NCBI RefSeq assembly: GCF_042186555.1 | Contig: NC_133327.1 | Location: 48,762,939 to 48,826,938 of the forward strand | DNA length: 64,000 nt | Source: Aquarana catesbeiana | Lineage: Eukaryota > Chordata > Amphibia > Anura > Ranidae | Direction: 5' to 3' | Shown: positions 1 through 11,412 of the stretch, piece by piece | Numbering within the stretch: the stretch's first letter is position 1 | Layout of the letters: each line of letters opens with the position of its first letter | Notes under the pieces: model-generated | The model's input: only the letters and a program-made list of their open reading frames with translations | What the model was told of the DNA's origin: nothing | Database searches by the model: none | Translations under genes and position numbers: made by a program

Positions 1-95
1 TAGATTTTTACAAGGCTTGGCACGTTACTTTCAAGCACCTGAATTCCAACATTGGACATTCTGTTTAGGACTTATTGACAAGAACCGAATCTTAA

Positions 96-539
96 AGTGG
101 TTGTAAAAGCTTCTATGCATTAAGATAAAAAAACCTTCTGTGTGCAGCAGTCCCCTTAATACTTACCTGAGCCCCATCTCGATCCAGCGATGTTGCACGA
201 GAGACTCAGCTGTTCGGGACTTCCCTCCTCATTGGCATAGACAGCAGCGTGGCGCCATTGGCTCCCGTTGCTGTCAATCAAAGTCAGTGAGCCAATGAGG
301 AGAGAAAGGGGGTGGGTCCGGGCCGCAGCTCCGTGTCTGAATGGACACAGGAATTGGCTCGGGTGCCCCCATAGCAAGCTGCTTGCTGTGGGGGCACTCA
401 ACAGGAGGGAGGGTTAATGGAGCGCCGGTGGGGGACCTGAGAAGAGGAGGATCTGGGCTGCTTTGTGCAAAACCACTTCATAGAGCAGGTAAGTATGACA
501 TGCTTGTTTTAGACAACAAAAAAACAAGACTTTAGTACT
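96..539. mobile_element. TTAA-flanked MITE, T2/Kolobok type
   Basis: Both ends abut TTAA (92-95 and 540-543). The termini are imperfect inverted repeats (AGTGGTTGTAAAAGC on the left, AGTACTAAAGTCTT read inward on the right). The interior holds the GC-rich block usual in frog TTAA MITEs, including a CCAATGAGGAG-type stretch. No ORF is credible, so it is non-autonomous. Assignment to T2/Kolobok is from terminus and TSD type. Confidence 0.7.
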
Positions 540-581
540 TTAATTTTATTATCACTTATCACTAACGCATATCTACTAAAT

Positions 582-790
582 TAGAGATGAACAAAAAACC
601 ACGAAGAGTTCGGTTTGCAAAAGTTTTGGTGAACCTTGCTATACCCCAAAATAGTCTATGGGAGCCCAAACTAATTTTTTGTGTTTTTTTTTTAAAGCTA
701 ATTTGCAAGCTTCTGTTAAAAATGGGGTGAGGGTAGCTGGACAGTTCCATGGAGGACATGTACCAATGAACAAAATTTTTTAAATAACAT
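582..790. other. possible hAT-type repeat relic
   Basis: The stretch opens with TAGAGATGAAC, close to the TAGGGATG terminus of the hAT at 57992, and contains a 'tagtctatggga' motif resembling one inside that element. No matching right end is visible, so it is either truncated or interrupted by the CR1 that follows. Confidence 0.3.
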
Positions 791-822
791 TCAACGTAGA
801 AAGGGTTTGGAGAGGCGACTCT

Positions 823-1768
823 TTGTACACTTGCGGCATGTGTGCGTTCCTTGATCACCCAATCGAAGGCGAATACTGCTGTGCAAAATGTAAGCACATT
901 GTTTCCCTGGAAGCCCAGGTTCTGAATCTGGGGAAGCAACTGTCAGCACTGAGAAGTCCCTCCATACTAAAGGTGAGCCAGGAACGTACAAGACAGGTGC
1001 CGGCAGGGGCCAACACAGAGGCGGGTGGAGACAAAGAAGTGCAGGCACTAGCAAAGAGTAGATGGGTGACAGTAAGAAAGGGTAGAGGGGGAAGTGCCAG
1101 GGAGGCCGATCCAGGGCTGGAGCATCCCAATAAGTATGCTCTATTGAGTGACATTGGTGAAACCAGTCAGGGACCAGCACTGCTGGAGCTGAGGGACTCT
1201 CCTAGCTGCCAGGGGAAGAACTCCTCCAGTGAGAGTGGAGGGGAAGCGAAGGGAAAGACAGATTCTGGTGGTAGGGGACTCAATTCTTAGAAGGACAGAG
1301 AGGGCAATCTGTAACAAAGACATGAAGCGCCGAACAGTATGTTATTTACGGGGCGCTCGGGTTTGGCACATCACGGATTTGGTGGACAGATTACTGGGAG
1401 GGGCTGGGGAAGGCCCAGCTGTCATGGTGCACGTTGGCACCATTGACAAAGTCAGAGGCAAATGGAGTGTCCTAAAGAACAATTTTAGGGACTTAGGAGC
1501 TAAATTGAGGAAAAGGACCTCCAAGGTAGTAGTCTCAGGAATACTACCCGTACATCGAGCCACACCAGAAAGGCAGAGGGAGATTAGGGAAGTAAACAAT
1601 TGGCTGAAGAACTGGTGTAGTAAGGAGGGGTTTTGGTTCCTGGGGGACTGGGTCGACTTCTCAGTTGATAACCAGTACTATAGAAGGGACGGACTGCACC
1701 TAAATGGGGAGGGTGCAGATCAGCTGGGAATGAAGATGGCCAAAAAGTTAGAGGGGTTTTTAAACTAG
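823..1768 (+). pseudogene. CR1 copy 1 ORF1: PHD-like finger, coiled coil and SGNH esterase
   Basis: ORF1 proteins of CR1 elements bind the element RNA and, in many families, carry a PHD-like finger and an SGNH esterase. Frame one (823-1290) gives a finger with the spacing CGMC...CCAKCKH, followed by a leucine-rich helix (SLEAQVLNLGKQLSALR) that probably forms a coiled coil. The esterase lies in an overlapping second frame (1229-1768): block I is LVVGDSILRR and the C-terminal Asp/His block is DGLHLN. The oxyanion block reads HVGTIDK where G-T-N-D is expected, so a key Asn appears lost; the second copy in this window keeps GTND. There is no ATG at the finger. A frameshift between finger and esterase makes this a relic. 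Confidence 0.85.
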
Positions 1769-1831
1769 GTGATGGGAGGGAGGGTCCATAGGTAGAGATA
1801 GTCAGCACGGAACATATTCCAGAGGGCAGTA

Positions 1832-4661
1832 TTGGGGGGGATTAGTGGTAGGTTGACCAAAGCACAAAAACCCAAAGTAAGTATAGTAGCAAGTCCTAGT
1901 TGCAATCTCCGGACACCCAATACAAGGACAATATGCGACCAGTCTAAACTATGTGGCATGTTCACCAATGCCAGGAGCATGGCAGACAAAATGGGTGAAC
2001 TAGAGATACTGTTGTATGAGGAGGATTTGGATTTTGTGGGAATTTCAGAGACCTGGTTCAACAGCTCTCATGATTGGCTGGCAAACATTCAAGGGTATAC
2101 CCTTTACTGCAAGGATAGAGAGGGTAAAAAAGAGGGAGGGGTATGCCTATATATCAAGAATAATGTACAAGTGAATGTGAGAGATGACATCACTGAGGGA
2201 GCTAGGGAGGAGGTGGAATCCTTATGGGTAGAGCTCCAAAGGGATGAAGCTAAGGGGAAAATAATACTGGGAGTATGCTATAGGCCCCCTAACCTGAGGG
2301 AGGAAGTGGAGACAGATCTTCTATCACAATTTGGATTAGCAGCAAGGATTGGAAGTGTTATCATAATGGGGGATTTTAATTATCCAGACATAGACTGGGC
2401 GGAGGGAACCGCACATTCATTTAAGGCTCGCCAGTTCCTTAATGTCTTGCAGGATAATTTTATGGGTCAGATGGTAGACGCACCAACTAAAAATAAAGCA
2501 TTACTGGATGTACTGATTACCAACAATACAGACCTGATCACGGATATGGAAATACGGGACAATTTAGGTAACAGCGATCACAGGTCAATTAGTTTTAGTA
2601 TAAATCACACAAATAGGAAACATAAAGGGAATGCAAAGACACTGAATTTCAAAAGAGCCAACTTCCCTAAACTACAAACCTTGCTAAAAGGCATAAATTG
2701 GGATAAAATCTTAGGAACAAAGAACACGAAGGAGAGACGGGTTTGCTTTAAGAGCATATTAAATAAGGGCATTAGCCAATGCATCCCATTGGGTAATAAA
2801 TTTAAAAGAACGAACAAAATCCTGGATGGCTTAACTCCAATGTAAAAATGCATATAAAAGCAAAGGAGAAGGCCTTCAAAAAATACACGGTTGAGGGATC
2901 ATCATCAGCATTCAGACTTTATAAAGAATGCAACAAGAAATGTAAGGGTGCAATTAGGATGGCTAAGATAGAACATGAAAGACACGTAGCGGAGGACAGC
3001 AAAAAAAATCCCAAGAAATTCTTTAAGTATGTAAACAGTAAAAAAAGGGAGGACAGATCATATTGGCCCCATAAAGAATGAAGAAGGACATCCGGTTACA
3101 AAGGATGGGGAGATGGCAAAGGTATTGAATTTATTCTTCTCCTCAGTCTTCACGAGGGAATCGGGGGGCTTCAGTAACCAAAACTGCAGTGTTTATCCTC
3201 ATTACACAACACAGGAAGCACCTCCATGGTTAACAGAGGACAGAAATAAAATTAGACTTGAGAAACTTAACATTAATAAATCACCGGGACCAGATGCCTT
3301 GCATCCGAGGGTACTTAGGAAACTCAGTCAAGTGATTGCCAGACCATTGTTCCTAATTTTTACAGACAGTCTACTGACTGGAATGGCACAAGCTGATTGG
3401 AGAAAAGCCAATGTAGCACCAATATTTAAAAAGGGCCCAAAATACATCCCTGGGAATTACAGACCAGTTAGCCTAACATTAATAGTATGTAAACTCTTGG
3501 AGGGGACTATATACAAGATTTTAGTAATGAGAACGGTATCATTAGCAGTAATCAGCATTGATTCATGCAGAATCGTTCTTGCCAAACCAATCTACTAACC
3601 TTCTATGAGGAGGTGAGTTGCCAGCTAGATAAAGGAAGGCCCGTAGACATGGTTTATCTGGATTTTGCAAAAGCATTTGACACAGCTTCCCATAAACGCT
3701 TACTGTACAAAATAAGGTCCGTTGGCATGGACCGTAGGGTGAGTACATGGATTGAAAACTGGCTACAAGGGCGAGTTCAGAGGGTGGTGATAAATGGGGA
3801 GTACTTGGAATGGTCAGGGTTGGGTAGTGGGGTCCCCCAGGGTTCTGTGCTGGGACCATTGCTATTTAATTTGTTCATAAATGACCTGGAGGATGGGATA
3901 AACAGTTCAATCTCTGTATTTGCAAAAGTTACTAAGCTAAGCAGGGCAGTAACTTCTCCGCAGGATGTGGAAACCTTGCAAAAAGATCTGAACAAATGAA
4001 TGGGGTGGGCAACTACATGGCAAATGAGGTTCAATGTAGAAAAATGTAAAATAATGCATTTGGGTGGCAAAAATATGAATGCAATTTATACACTGGGGGG
4101 AGAACCTCTGGGGGAATCTAGGATGGAAAAGGACCTGGGGGTCCTAGTAGATGATCCACTCAGCAATGGCATGCAATGCCAATGTGCTGCTAACAAAGCA
4201 AACAGAATATTGGCATGCATTAAAAAGGGATCAACTTCAGAGATAAAACGATAATTCTCCCACTCTACAAGACTCTGGTCCGGCCGCACCTAGAGTATGT
4301 TGTCCAGTTCTGGGCACCAGTCCTCAGGAAGGATGTACCGGAGGATCTTAGTTATGAGGAAAGGTTGCGAGCACTGAACTTATTCTCTCTGGAGAAGAGA
4401 CGCTTGAGAGGGGATATGATTTCAATATACAAATACCGTACTGGTGGTGACCCCACAATAGGAATAAAACTTTTTCACAGAAGAGAGTTTAACAAGACTC
4501 GTGGCCACTCATTAAAATTAGAAGAAAAGAGGTTTAACCTTAAACTACGTAGAGGGTTCTTTAATGTAAGAGCAGCAAGGATGTGGAATTCCCTTCCACA
4601 GGCGGTGGTCTCAGCAGGGAGCATTGATAGCTTCATGATGTACTCCTTTAGAAGGCACTAA
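1832..4661 (+). pseudogene. CR1 copy 1 ORF2: endonuclease and reverse transcriptase
   Basis: ORF2 nicks target DNA and reverse-transcribes the element RNA. The APE endonuclease is open over 1832-2845 and shows N-A-R-S, ISETWF, CYRPP, MGDFNYPDIDW and the terminal SDH block. A stop separates it from 2848-3081 and 3113-3598 (KSPGPDALHPRVL, NYRPVSLT). After a frame change, 3565-3999 holds YLDFAKAFDTASHKRL and GVPQGSVLGPLLF. The catalytic FADD box reads FAKV here because of substitutions, so this copy cannot polymerise. C-terminal pieces are 4000-4254 and 4365-4661 (LRALNLFSLEKRRLRGDM). A small deletion near 3510 removes codons that copy 2 retains. Confidence 0.9.
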
Positions 4662-4937
4662 ATGACAGATCCTTGCTGGCTTCTTTGTAAACAAATGAAC
4701 TGGAGATCCTGGGTGACATCATTGACCAAATATGGTCCCCTAAAGTAAATCCAACAGTTATCACAACATCTATTGATGTACAGTATATCCACGTTTTTCA
4801 CTATGAGTGATACCTGACCATGTTGACCCACCACATGACAATCTACTGCCAGACCCCCCAGGGCTAGAATGTAAGCAACCATGCCGGTGATCTGTCATGT
4901 TCTCTATTGGCGGTTTTGCTATGGCCACTAAATGACA
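4657..4937. repeat. 14-bp direct repeats around a 0.25-kb insert
   Basis: CACTAAATGACAGA occurs at 4657-4670 and again at 4924-4937. The 253 bases between contain a reversed partial copy (GATCTGTCA near 4888). This looks like a target duplication around a short insert placed exactly where CR1 copy 1 loses homology to the other CR1 copies. The insert is not recognised. Confidence 0.5.
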
Positions 4938-5003
4938 GAGTTAGGACTGATTTCTGTAAATATGGGCAGTTTGTTTGCTCATTTAACTTAAACTCTAAAC
5001 GTA

Positions 5004-5076
5004 TCCATAATAGAAATATAGAAACAAACAAGAGTGATGGCAGTAAAGAAAAAAAAAGTGGTCCATCCAATCTGCT
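5004..5076 (-). repeat. CR1-family 3' tail fragment
   Basis: The stretch matches the widespread vertebrate CR1 tail in reverse: repeated 'atagaaa', then 'gatggcagtaaag' and 'ccatccaatctgc'. Only the tail is present. Confidence 0.45.
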
Positions 5077-5357
5077 ATTTTTTCAGCTTTTTTTATTTAT
5101 TTATTTTTTTACCTTTTTGTATAAATCTATATTGTGCCAAGTATGTTCAAATACACTTACTGTACACTGACTCACTACCTCTGTCTGCTCCAAACATCAA
5201 CTACTCTTTTGGTAAAATAATACTTTCTAATGTTAGTTTCTAAACTTCTTTCAAAAAATCAACAAAAAAACAGGCGCAAGGAAGTCCTGTTGGAAAAATA
5301 ATAATCACCAAACTGAGGCTGCACCTCTCAAACTCAAAAGACCAGATGAGAGAAAAC

Positions 5358-5546
5358 ATATAAAGACAAATGGGGAAGTGCTGATCCAAAGGATGATGAA
5401 TAATAAACCATGATGGAAATCCCATATATGATAAAGGTTCTTTATTGGCAAGAATAATATAAAGAACCTTTATCATATATGGGATTTCCACCATGGTTTA
5501 TTATTCATCATCCTTTGGATCAGCACTTCCCCATTTGTCTTTATAT
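5358..5546. repeat. near-perfect 88-bp hairpin with 13-bp loop
   Basis: Arms 5358-5445 and 5459-5546 are reverse complements with one mismatch that I could find (GATGG versus GGTGG in the middle). The loop is 5446-5458. Both sides show unrelated sequence, and no terminal repeat or target duplication was recognised. Confidence 0.9.
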
Positions 5547-5907
5547 CTAAACTTCCTCCTATATCTAAACTTCCTTCCTAGTTGGGGGTCAGGTCTCCAT
5601 CCCCTTTACACTATCTCTGCCCCCCTCACTAACTGAACCATGTAACCCACCACCTAAAGCTAACACTCAGTTTACTGTAACACTTAATCTTCAACCTAAA
5701 GCTTAAGAAAGAGCCACATGACAACTCTCAAAATGAACCCTTAACATGTAACCTAATTCGTACACCTAACTCTATCCTACCCCCAAATGCTAAAGTACAT
5801 AAAATCTAATTGAAGTTTGCTAAATCACTTTCTATCATAAACAACCAAGAGATTTTTTATTAAAGAAAATATTTGTTTCTGCCTTTTTCATCCTTTGTTG
5901 CTGCTAA

Positions 5908-6105
5908 TCTTATGCAGCCAATCTCATTGAGTGTCCCTGTGTTTTTTTACACTCCCTGAAACTGAATAATTTCCTACCTACGCTGGGATCACCATTGGGA
6001 TATTTGTATATCACTATCATATCTCCTCTCAAGCGTCTCTTCTCCAGGGAGAATACATTTAGTGCTTGTAGTGGTTCCTTGTGTAGTCTTTTCCCCTGAA
6101 CAGAT
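5908..6105 (-). repeat. CR1 ORF2 C-terminal fragment, different subfamily
   Basis: Reading the minus strand gives LQALNVFSLEKRRLRGDM followed by IYKYPNGDPSVGRKLF and RECKKTQGHS. This is the C-terminal tail of CR1 ORF2, but it differs at many residues from the three larger CR1 copies here, so it belongs to another subfamily. Confidence 0.75.
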
Positions 6106-6161
6106 TTTTGTGACCTTTTCAGAATTTCCAAGAAAAAAACATTGGTTGACCATAAGGCATT

Positions 6162-6394
6162 AAAAGTATCCCAGTCACTGCACACCATGCAAAGCCATCT
6201 ATCGCAAAAGTAATAGCAGCCTCAACTAATTCAGTCTAAACCCTGCCCCTGATGCATTTCACTCTGTCCATGATTAAGCCCCAAGGTCGGGTGCGAAACT
6301 AGTTGGGAGGTGTGGCTCAGGTGGACTCACCTGAGGCTGCTATTATTCTCACAATAGATAACTTTGCATGGTGTGCGATGACTGGGATACTTTT
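6162..6394. repeat. snapback repeat with 63-bp arms
   Basis: Arms 6162-6224 and 6332-6394 are imperfect reverse complements (AAAGTATCCCAGTCA... and ...TGACTGGGATACTTT). The central part contains 'ccctgatgcatttc' and 'ggtcgggtgcgaaac', recalling the CGCGTTTC plus TTCATCAGG design of the palindrome at 22.6-23.7 kb. Confidence 0.75.
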
Positions 6395-7662
6395 CATACC
6401 TTGCAGTTTGTATTGAGTCAGGAAGACTCTCATCTTGCCTGTACCCACAATGGGAACCACCGAACAGGGCTGTGGAAGCTTGAGCGGAGATCCTAAGCTC
6501 TATCCAAAGGTGGTTGACTATTGTACCATGTTCTAGAAACCCAAACTATCCCTGTGTGATAACAAAAAAACACACCAGGACGAGCGAACAAGGGTTCACA
6601 CTCTGTCCACATTTACATCTGTCCTTTGTGTTTCTGAGTGCAAACTTCTTACATCATCATGGACATATTCCTGCCCATCCGTAAACTACATATGCCATTC
6701 AAAAACACTCGATTTCTTCATGGAATGTTCAAAATAAGCCTATTGTAACAAAGCTAAAGTTCAGCTTTTGCACTTTTGCCAGTTTTTCATGCAAAATTTG
6801 ATGTGAATCCACTGATCCAGATTCCTGTCACTCCTGTCACACAGTGCAACGCGCAATGTTATTTCTTCTGCTACTCCATAAAATTGAGTAAACTGGTCTG
6901 CAACCCAGGTGAGTGCAAGTTAGAACATGTCAGAACATGCTCAAGTGTGAATGGCTGTGTGACTCACCACCATAGTGCTACGTCATGAGCATTCTGGGAA
7001 TTAAACTGTCACACCTCGTACTTGACAGATGGCCACATGGCACTTTTCAGGACTGGTGTACTGACAGTCATAATAGTGGACCATGCTTGGGTGATGTATA
7101 CCCACTTAAAGTTTCCATCAGTAGCCCAGGAGGATACTTGAGACATAGGGACAGAGCACTGTCACCCTATGACAGGAAGAACTTGAACAAAGACCTTCAT
7201 GGGAGGATCACCTCATAGTATTGTAATGAAAGCTATACATGAAGGTTAAAGCTTATATGAGAAAAGAGTAGTGATTAGGTTCACATTTGCCTTAAATTGA
7301 CTCTCGCTAAAAAAAGCTGCAGGGCAAAGTGACTACAGTGGCTGGTACCATGCGGTTTGGTGCAGTGGTATTTTCAGTCATGCCCATGTCCATCTGGATC
7401 TGTTTTTAAATTTACAGTGCCAAAGAGTGTAGGAAGTAAAAAATTGCTAGCAGTTTGGGGGAAAAGTTTTAGTGGCAATAAATTTTGAATTGCTTGCATT
7501 TTTTGCAGTAGGACTTTATTTTTACTTTAATCTCCATCTCCAACCCCTTACCATTGGTCTGTAGTGGAGTGTCCATTTCCTCACCATACTTAGATGCTGG
7601 AGCAGGCCCCTTTAAATCCATTTCCCTCAACTCCCTGGCTTCCTGGATACAGTGTTAATTTA
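6395..7662. other. no recognised element
   Basis: I see no ORF, RNA gene or complete repeat. Short open frames at 6776-7218 have no recognisable motif and no splice context, and I treat them as chance. Confidence 0.4.
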
Positions 7663-7935
7663 GGCCCCTTTTACACTTGTGCGACTTGGGACTGCAAAGT
7701 TGCATGACAAGTCGTTCTCCATGATTTCCAATGATAACCATTCATATCTGTGCGACTTCAAGTCGTGCCAACTTTAAAGTAGTCCCTGTAATACTTTGGT
7801 CCGACTTTCATGTGAGTTGAGGTCCATAGACCTCAAGTTTACACAGGCATTCCCTAAAATCGTGGCGAAATCACGTCAAAATCGCCGCCACAAAATCAAG
7901 GTAAAATCGCGTAACTTTTAAGTGTGAAAGGGGCC
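7663..7935. mobile_element. Harbinger-type MITE with TTA target duplication
   Basis: Terminal inverted repeats GGCCCCTTTTACACTT and (right end, read inward) GGCCCCTTTCACACTT are flanked by TTA at 7660-7662 and 7936-7938. A 3-bp TWA duplication is the PIF/Harbinger signature. The interior repeats 'gtgcgactt' and 'aaatcg' motifs and has no coding capacity. Confidence 0.85.
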
Positions 7936-8090
7936 TTAGGCGTCAAATTTCGATTTAGTTTTAGGCATACAGTATATTAGTCATCTGCAATTGTTTTCGT
8001 TTTGGTTGTATTTACTCAACTATAATCTAATGGGTTTAGGTAAGTTGAAGGGTCACTATACACATTACAGTCTCCTCTGGGGTCACCATA

Positions 8091-9588
8091 GTAGTTACGT
8101 AGTTACATAGTAGGTGAGGTTGAAAGAATAGAGTCCAATCTGTGTGTGTGATTATATGTCAGTATTACATTGTATATCCCTGTATGTTGCGGTCGTTCAG
8201 GTGCTTATCTAATAGTTTCTTGAAACTATCAATGCCCTCAGCTGAGACCATCGCCTGTGGAAGGGAATTCCACACCCTTGCCGTTCTTACAGTAAAGAAC
8301 CCTCTACGTAGTTTAACCTCTTTTCTTCTAATTTTAATGAGTGGTCATGAGTCTTGTTAAACTCCCTTCTGCGAAAAAGTTTTATCCCTATTGTGGGGTC
8401 ACCAGTATGGTATTTGTATAGTGAAATCATATCCCCGCTCAAGCCTCTCTTCTCCAGAGAGAATAAGTTCAGTGCTCGCAACCTTTCCTCGTAACTAATA
8501 TCCTCCAAACCCTTTATTAGCTTTGTTGCCCTTCTTTGTACTCGCTCCAATCTCCAGTACATCCTTCCTGAGGACTGGTGCCCAGAACTGGACAGTATAC
8601 TCTAGGTGCGGCCGGACAAGAGTCTTGTAGAGTGGGAGAATTATCGTTTTATCTCTGGAATTAATCCCCTTTTTAATGCATGCCAATATTCTGTTTGCTT
8701 TGTTAGCAGCAGCTTGGCAATGCATGCCATTGCTGAGCCTATCATCTACTAGGACCCCCAGGTCCTTTTCCATCCTAGATTCCCCCAGAGGTTTTTCCCC
8801 CAGTGTATAGATTACATTCATATTTTTGCCACCCAAATGCATTATTTTACATTTTTCTACATTGAACCTCATTTGCCATGTAGTTGCCCACCCCATTAAT
8901 TTGTTCAGATCTTTTTGCAAGGTTTCCACATCCTGCGGAGAAGTTATTGCCCTGCTTAGCTTAGTATTGTCCGCAAATACAGGGATTGAACTGTTTACCC
9001 TATCCTCCAGGTCGTTTATGAACAAATTAAACAGGATTGGTCCCAGCACAGAACCCGGGGGGACCCCACTACCCACCCCTGACCATTCCGAGTACTCCCC
9101 ATTGATCATCACCCTCTGAACTCGCTCTTGTAGCCAGTTTTCAATCCATGTACTCACCCTATGGTCCATGCCAACGGACCTTATTTTGTACAGTAAACGT
9201 TTATGGAGAACCATGTCAAATGCTTTTGTAAAATCCAGATACACCAGTCTATGGGCCTTTCTTTATCTAGATGGCAGCTCACCTCCTCATAGAAGGTTAA
9301 TAGAATGGTTTGGCAAGAACGATTCTTCATGAATCCATGCTGATTACTGCTAATGATACCGTTCTCATTACTAAAATCTTGTATATAGTCCCTTATCACC
9401 CCCTCCAAGAGTTTACATACTATTGATGTTAGGCTAACTGGTCTGTAATTCCCAGGGATGTATTTTGTGCCCTTTTTAAATATTGGTGCTACATTGGCTT
9501 TTCTCCAATCAGCTGGTACCATCCCAGTCAGCAGACTGTCAGTAAAAATTAGGAACAATGGTCTGGCAATTACTTGACTGGGTTCCCT
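8091..9588 (-). mobile_element. CR1-type LINE, reversed, 5'-truncated
   Basis: The minus strand carries the last third of the element through the 3' tail; the tail appears on the plus strand as tagttacgtagttacatag (8091-8109) and gaggttgaaagaa. The upstream end is cut inside the reverse transcriptase near 9588 and replaced by another repeat. Confidence 0.9.
8287..9588 (-). pseudogene. CR1 ORF2 fragment (reverse transcriptase to C terminus)
   Basis: The minus-strand frames cover palm and thumb of the reverse transcriptase: NYRPVSLTSIVCKLLEG, then after a frame change YLDFTKAFDMVLHKRLL, GVPPGSVLGPILF and VFADNTKLS. The catalytic box is FADN, one substitution from FADD. The tail RRATKLIKGLEDISYEERLR follows at 8495-8562, retaining the segment deleted in copy 1. 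The endonuclease is absent. The preserved reading frame (8495-9244 is open) suggests moderate age. Confidence 0.88.
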
Positions 9589-9590
9589 AA

Positions 9591-11311
9591 GTAGAGGCGG
9601 CTCTAGGCTTTGTGAGGCCTTAGGCAAAACTTATACATGAGGCCCCACTCAAGCAGTAAAAATGAATACATTGAATTGTACAGTGTACAATGAAATGGCA
9701 ATTCACCCATGGCCAGTCCTCAAGGATTACAGCATGTCATTGGATCATATCACACCAGGATATGCATTGTAACAAAAGCTCCCTCTGTATAGTGAACGGC
9801 ACTTACTAGACAGCTCTATGTTATGCCCAAATTTCACATTACCTAACAAAGGCCATGGATCCATCATCTATTTTCCTAAACCTATGCCCCATACCTGCTG
9901 TGGACACAGCCAATACATTTACTATGGTCAGTGAAGAGGAGGAGAGGGGAAGAGGAGGAGAGGGGGAGAGGGGAGAGAGAGTGGGGAGAGAGGAGAGAGA
10001 GTGGGGAGAGGGGAGGAGCGAGAGGTGGGGAGAGAGAGAGCGATAGTGGGGGAGAGAGAGGGGGTGAGAGGGGGGAAGGGAGGGGATAGGGGGGGAGAGA
10101 GATGGGGACAGAGAGAGGGGGAAGAGAGAGGAGAGGGGGAGAAAGGAGAGAGAGGGGAGTGAGAGGGATGAGGATGAAGAGGGAGGGGCAGAGAATGGGG
10201 GAGGGGTGAGAGGAGGAGAGGGGAGAGAGGAGGGAGAGAATGGGGGAGGGGTGAGAGGAGGAGAGGGGAGAGAGGGGAGAGAGGAGAGAGAGAAGATTTG
10301 GGAGAGAGAGAGGGGAAGAGGAGGAGAGGGGGAGAGAGGAGAGAGATTGGGGAGAGGGAGAGGGGAGGAGGAGGAGAGGGGGAGAGAGGAGAGAGATTGG
10401 GGAGAGGGAGAGGGGGAGAAAGGCGGGAGGGGGAAGGGGGGAGGGAGATGGGGATGAAGAGAGGGGAGGAGGGAGAGAGAGGCGGAAGAGGAGGCGGAAG
10501 AGGAGGGAAGAGAGAGAGGGATGGGGATGGAGGGGGGGAGAGAGGAGGGGGGGAGAAGAGGGGGGAGAGGAGGGGGAGAAAGGCAGGAGATGGGGATGAA
10601 GAGTGGGGAGAGAGAGGCGGAAGAGGAGGGAAGGGGGGAAGAGAGGGATGGGGATGAAGAGGGGGGTCACATGGAAGAGCAATGATTTGCTGGGTGATGA
10701 ACAGATCGGTCATGTATCAGTGTGCAGAAAAACGGATCGTCCATGTCATCGGACTCACCCCAATCCCTGAACTCATCAGACACTCTGAGCAGCCTCTGCA
10801 TTGCTGGGGTGAATCCACCACACATGTGGGGGACGGGGCTTCACCAAGCAGTCAACCCCGCGGTCTGCAGCTCATTAGTCTCCGGACCGAGCACGGCGAG
10901 CAGTGAGATGTTTTGCCTCCGCTGGCCACGCCCACCTGTCAGCGCTCCAGCACACCTATCTGCAGGATGTGCAGGACAGAGCGGGCGGTGTGAGCTGATT
11001 CCAGCATCCTCATAGGCAATCATAGAGGACCTGTACAGGACAGGCTGAGCTGACACTGCTCACCTCCCCTGTGATTACTGGTGGGGCTTTTTTTCTTACA
11101 GGAATCATAGCGGCACGGGGGCCAGTGACTCACCCTGTACAGTGCTGCCCGAGCCCGTAAAAGAGATGAGAAGGCGGCGGGGGAGAGTCTTAGCAGACAG
11201 TGCAGTGCCGGTGTTCTAGATCGGTCCCGCCCATCCGTAGGCAGCGCAATCCTTTCCGATGCTGGGCTCTCCTCCTCTCCCATTGTCAGGCAAATTAGAC
11301 GGTCCCGATGT
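9591..11311. other. unidentified repeat enclosing a purine tract
   Basis: The left edge (tagaggcggctctaggc, then tgaggccttaggc) looks like a DNA-transposon terminus of hAT character, but no matching right end was found. The right part (10680-11300) is GC-rich with no credible gene. The long open frames across 9882-10713 are an artefact of the purine tract. Confidence 0.35.
9938..10666. repeat. ~730-bp homopurine (GA-rich) tract
   Basis: The plus strand is almost entirely G and A, built from degenerate GGAGAG, GGGGGAGAG and GAGAGA blocks with a few interrupting pyrimidines. Longer internal units repeat, for example the 'gagagattggggagaggg' block at about 10340 and 10392. Such polypurine tracts can adopt triplex (H-DNA) form; that is established for the class, not shown here. 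Confidence 0.92.
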
Positions 11312-11410
11312 AATCGGGGTTCTGTGTCATCTGGACGGCTGTCTGGGTGGACGTGTGTTGTACTGCCCCGGGTTGCTAGGCCATAAGCCTTGGGCCTATC
11401 CTGGGGACAT
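11312..11410 (+). repeat. LTR fragment related to the solo LTR at 53893
   Basis: About 100 bases match 54174-54283: both contain 'ggacgtgtgttgtactgcc', 'ccgggttgctaggcc' or its close variant, and end with 'ggggacatctggc'. It is a detached piece without LTR ends. Confidence 0.75.
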
Positions 11411-11412
11411 CT

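Larger units (their letters stand above)
790..4662 (+). mobile_element. CR1-type LINE, copy 1 (nearly complete, decayed)
   Basis: This non-LTR retrotransposon shows the order expected for CR1: ORF1 with a cysteine-rich finger and esterase, then ORF2 with APE endonuclease and reverse transcriptase. It is collinear with the copy at 13.15-19.17 kb. Compared with that copy it lacks the 5' UTR, lacks about 45 bases near 4338, and stops before the conserved 3' tail (GGACTTGATGGACTTGTGTC...). Frameshifts and lost catalytic residues make it inactive. Confidence 0.92.

Noticed and set aside
4657..4670. CACTA transposon terminus
   Set aside because: The CACTA motif recurs in direct, not inverted, orientation and no CACTA transposase or 3-bp duplication is seen.
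9882..10713. Two overlapping minus-strand open frames of about 260 codons rich in Ser, Pro and Leu
   Set aside because: They exist because the complementary purine tract rarely encodes stops. Several frames are open together and no domain is visible.
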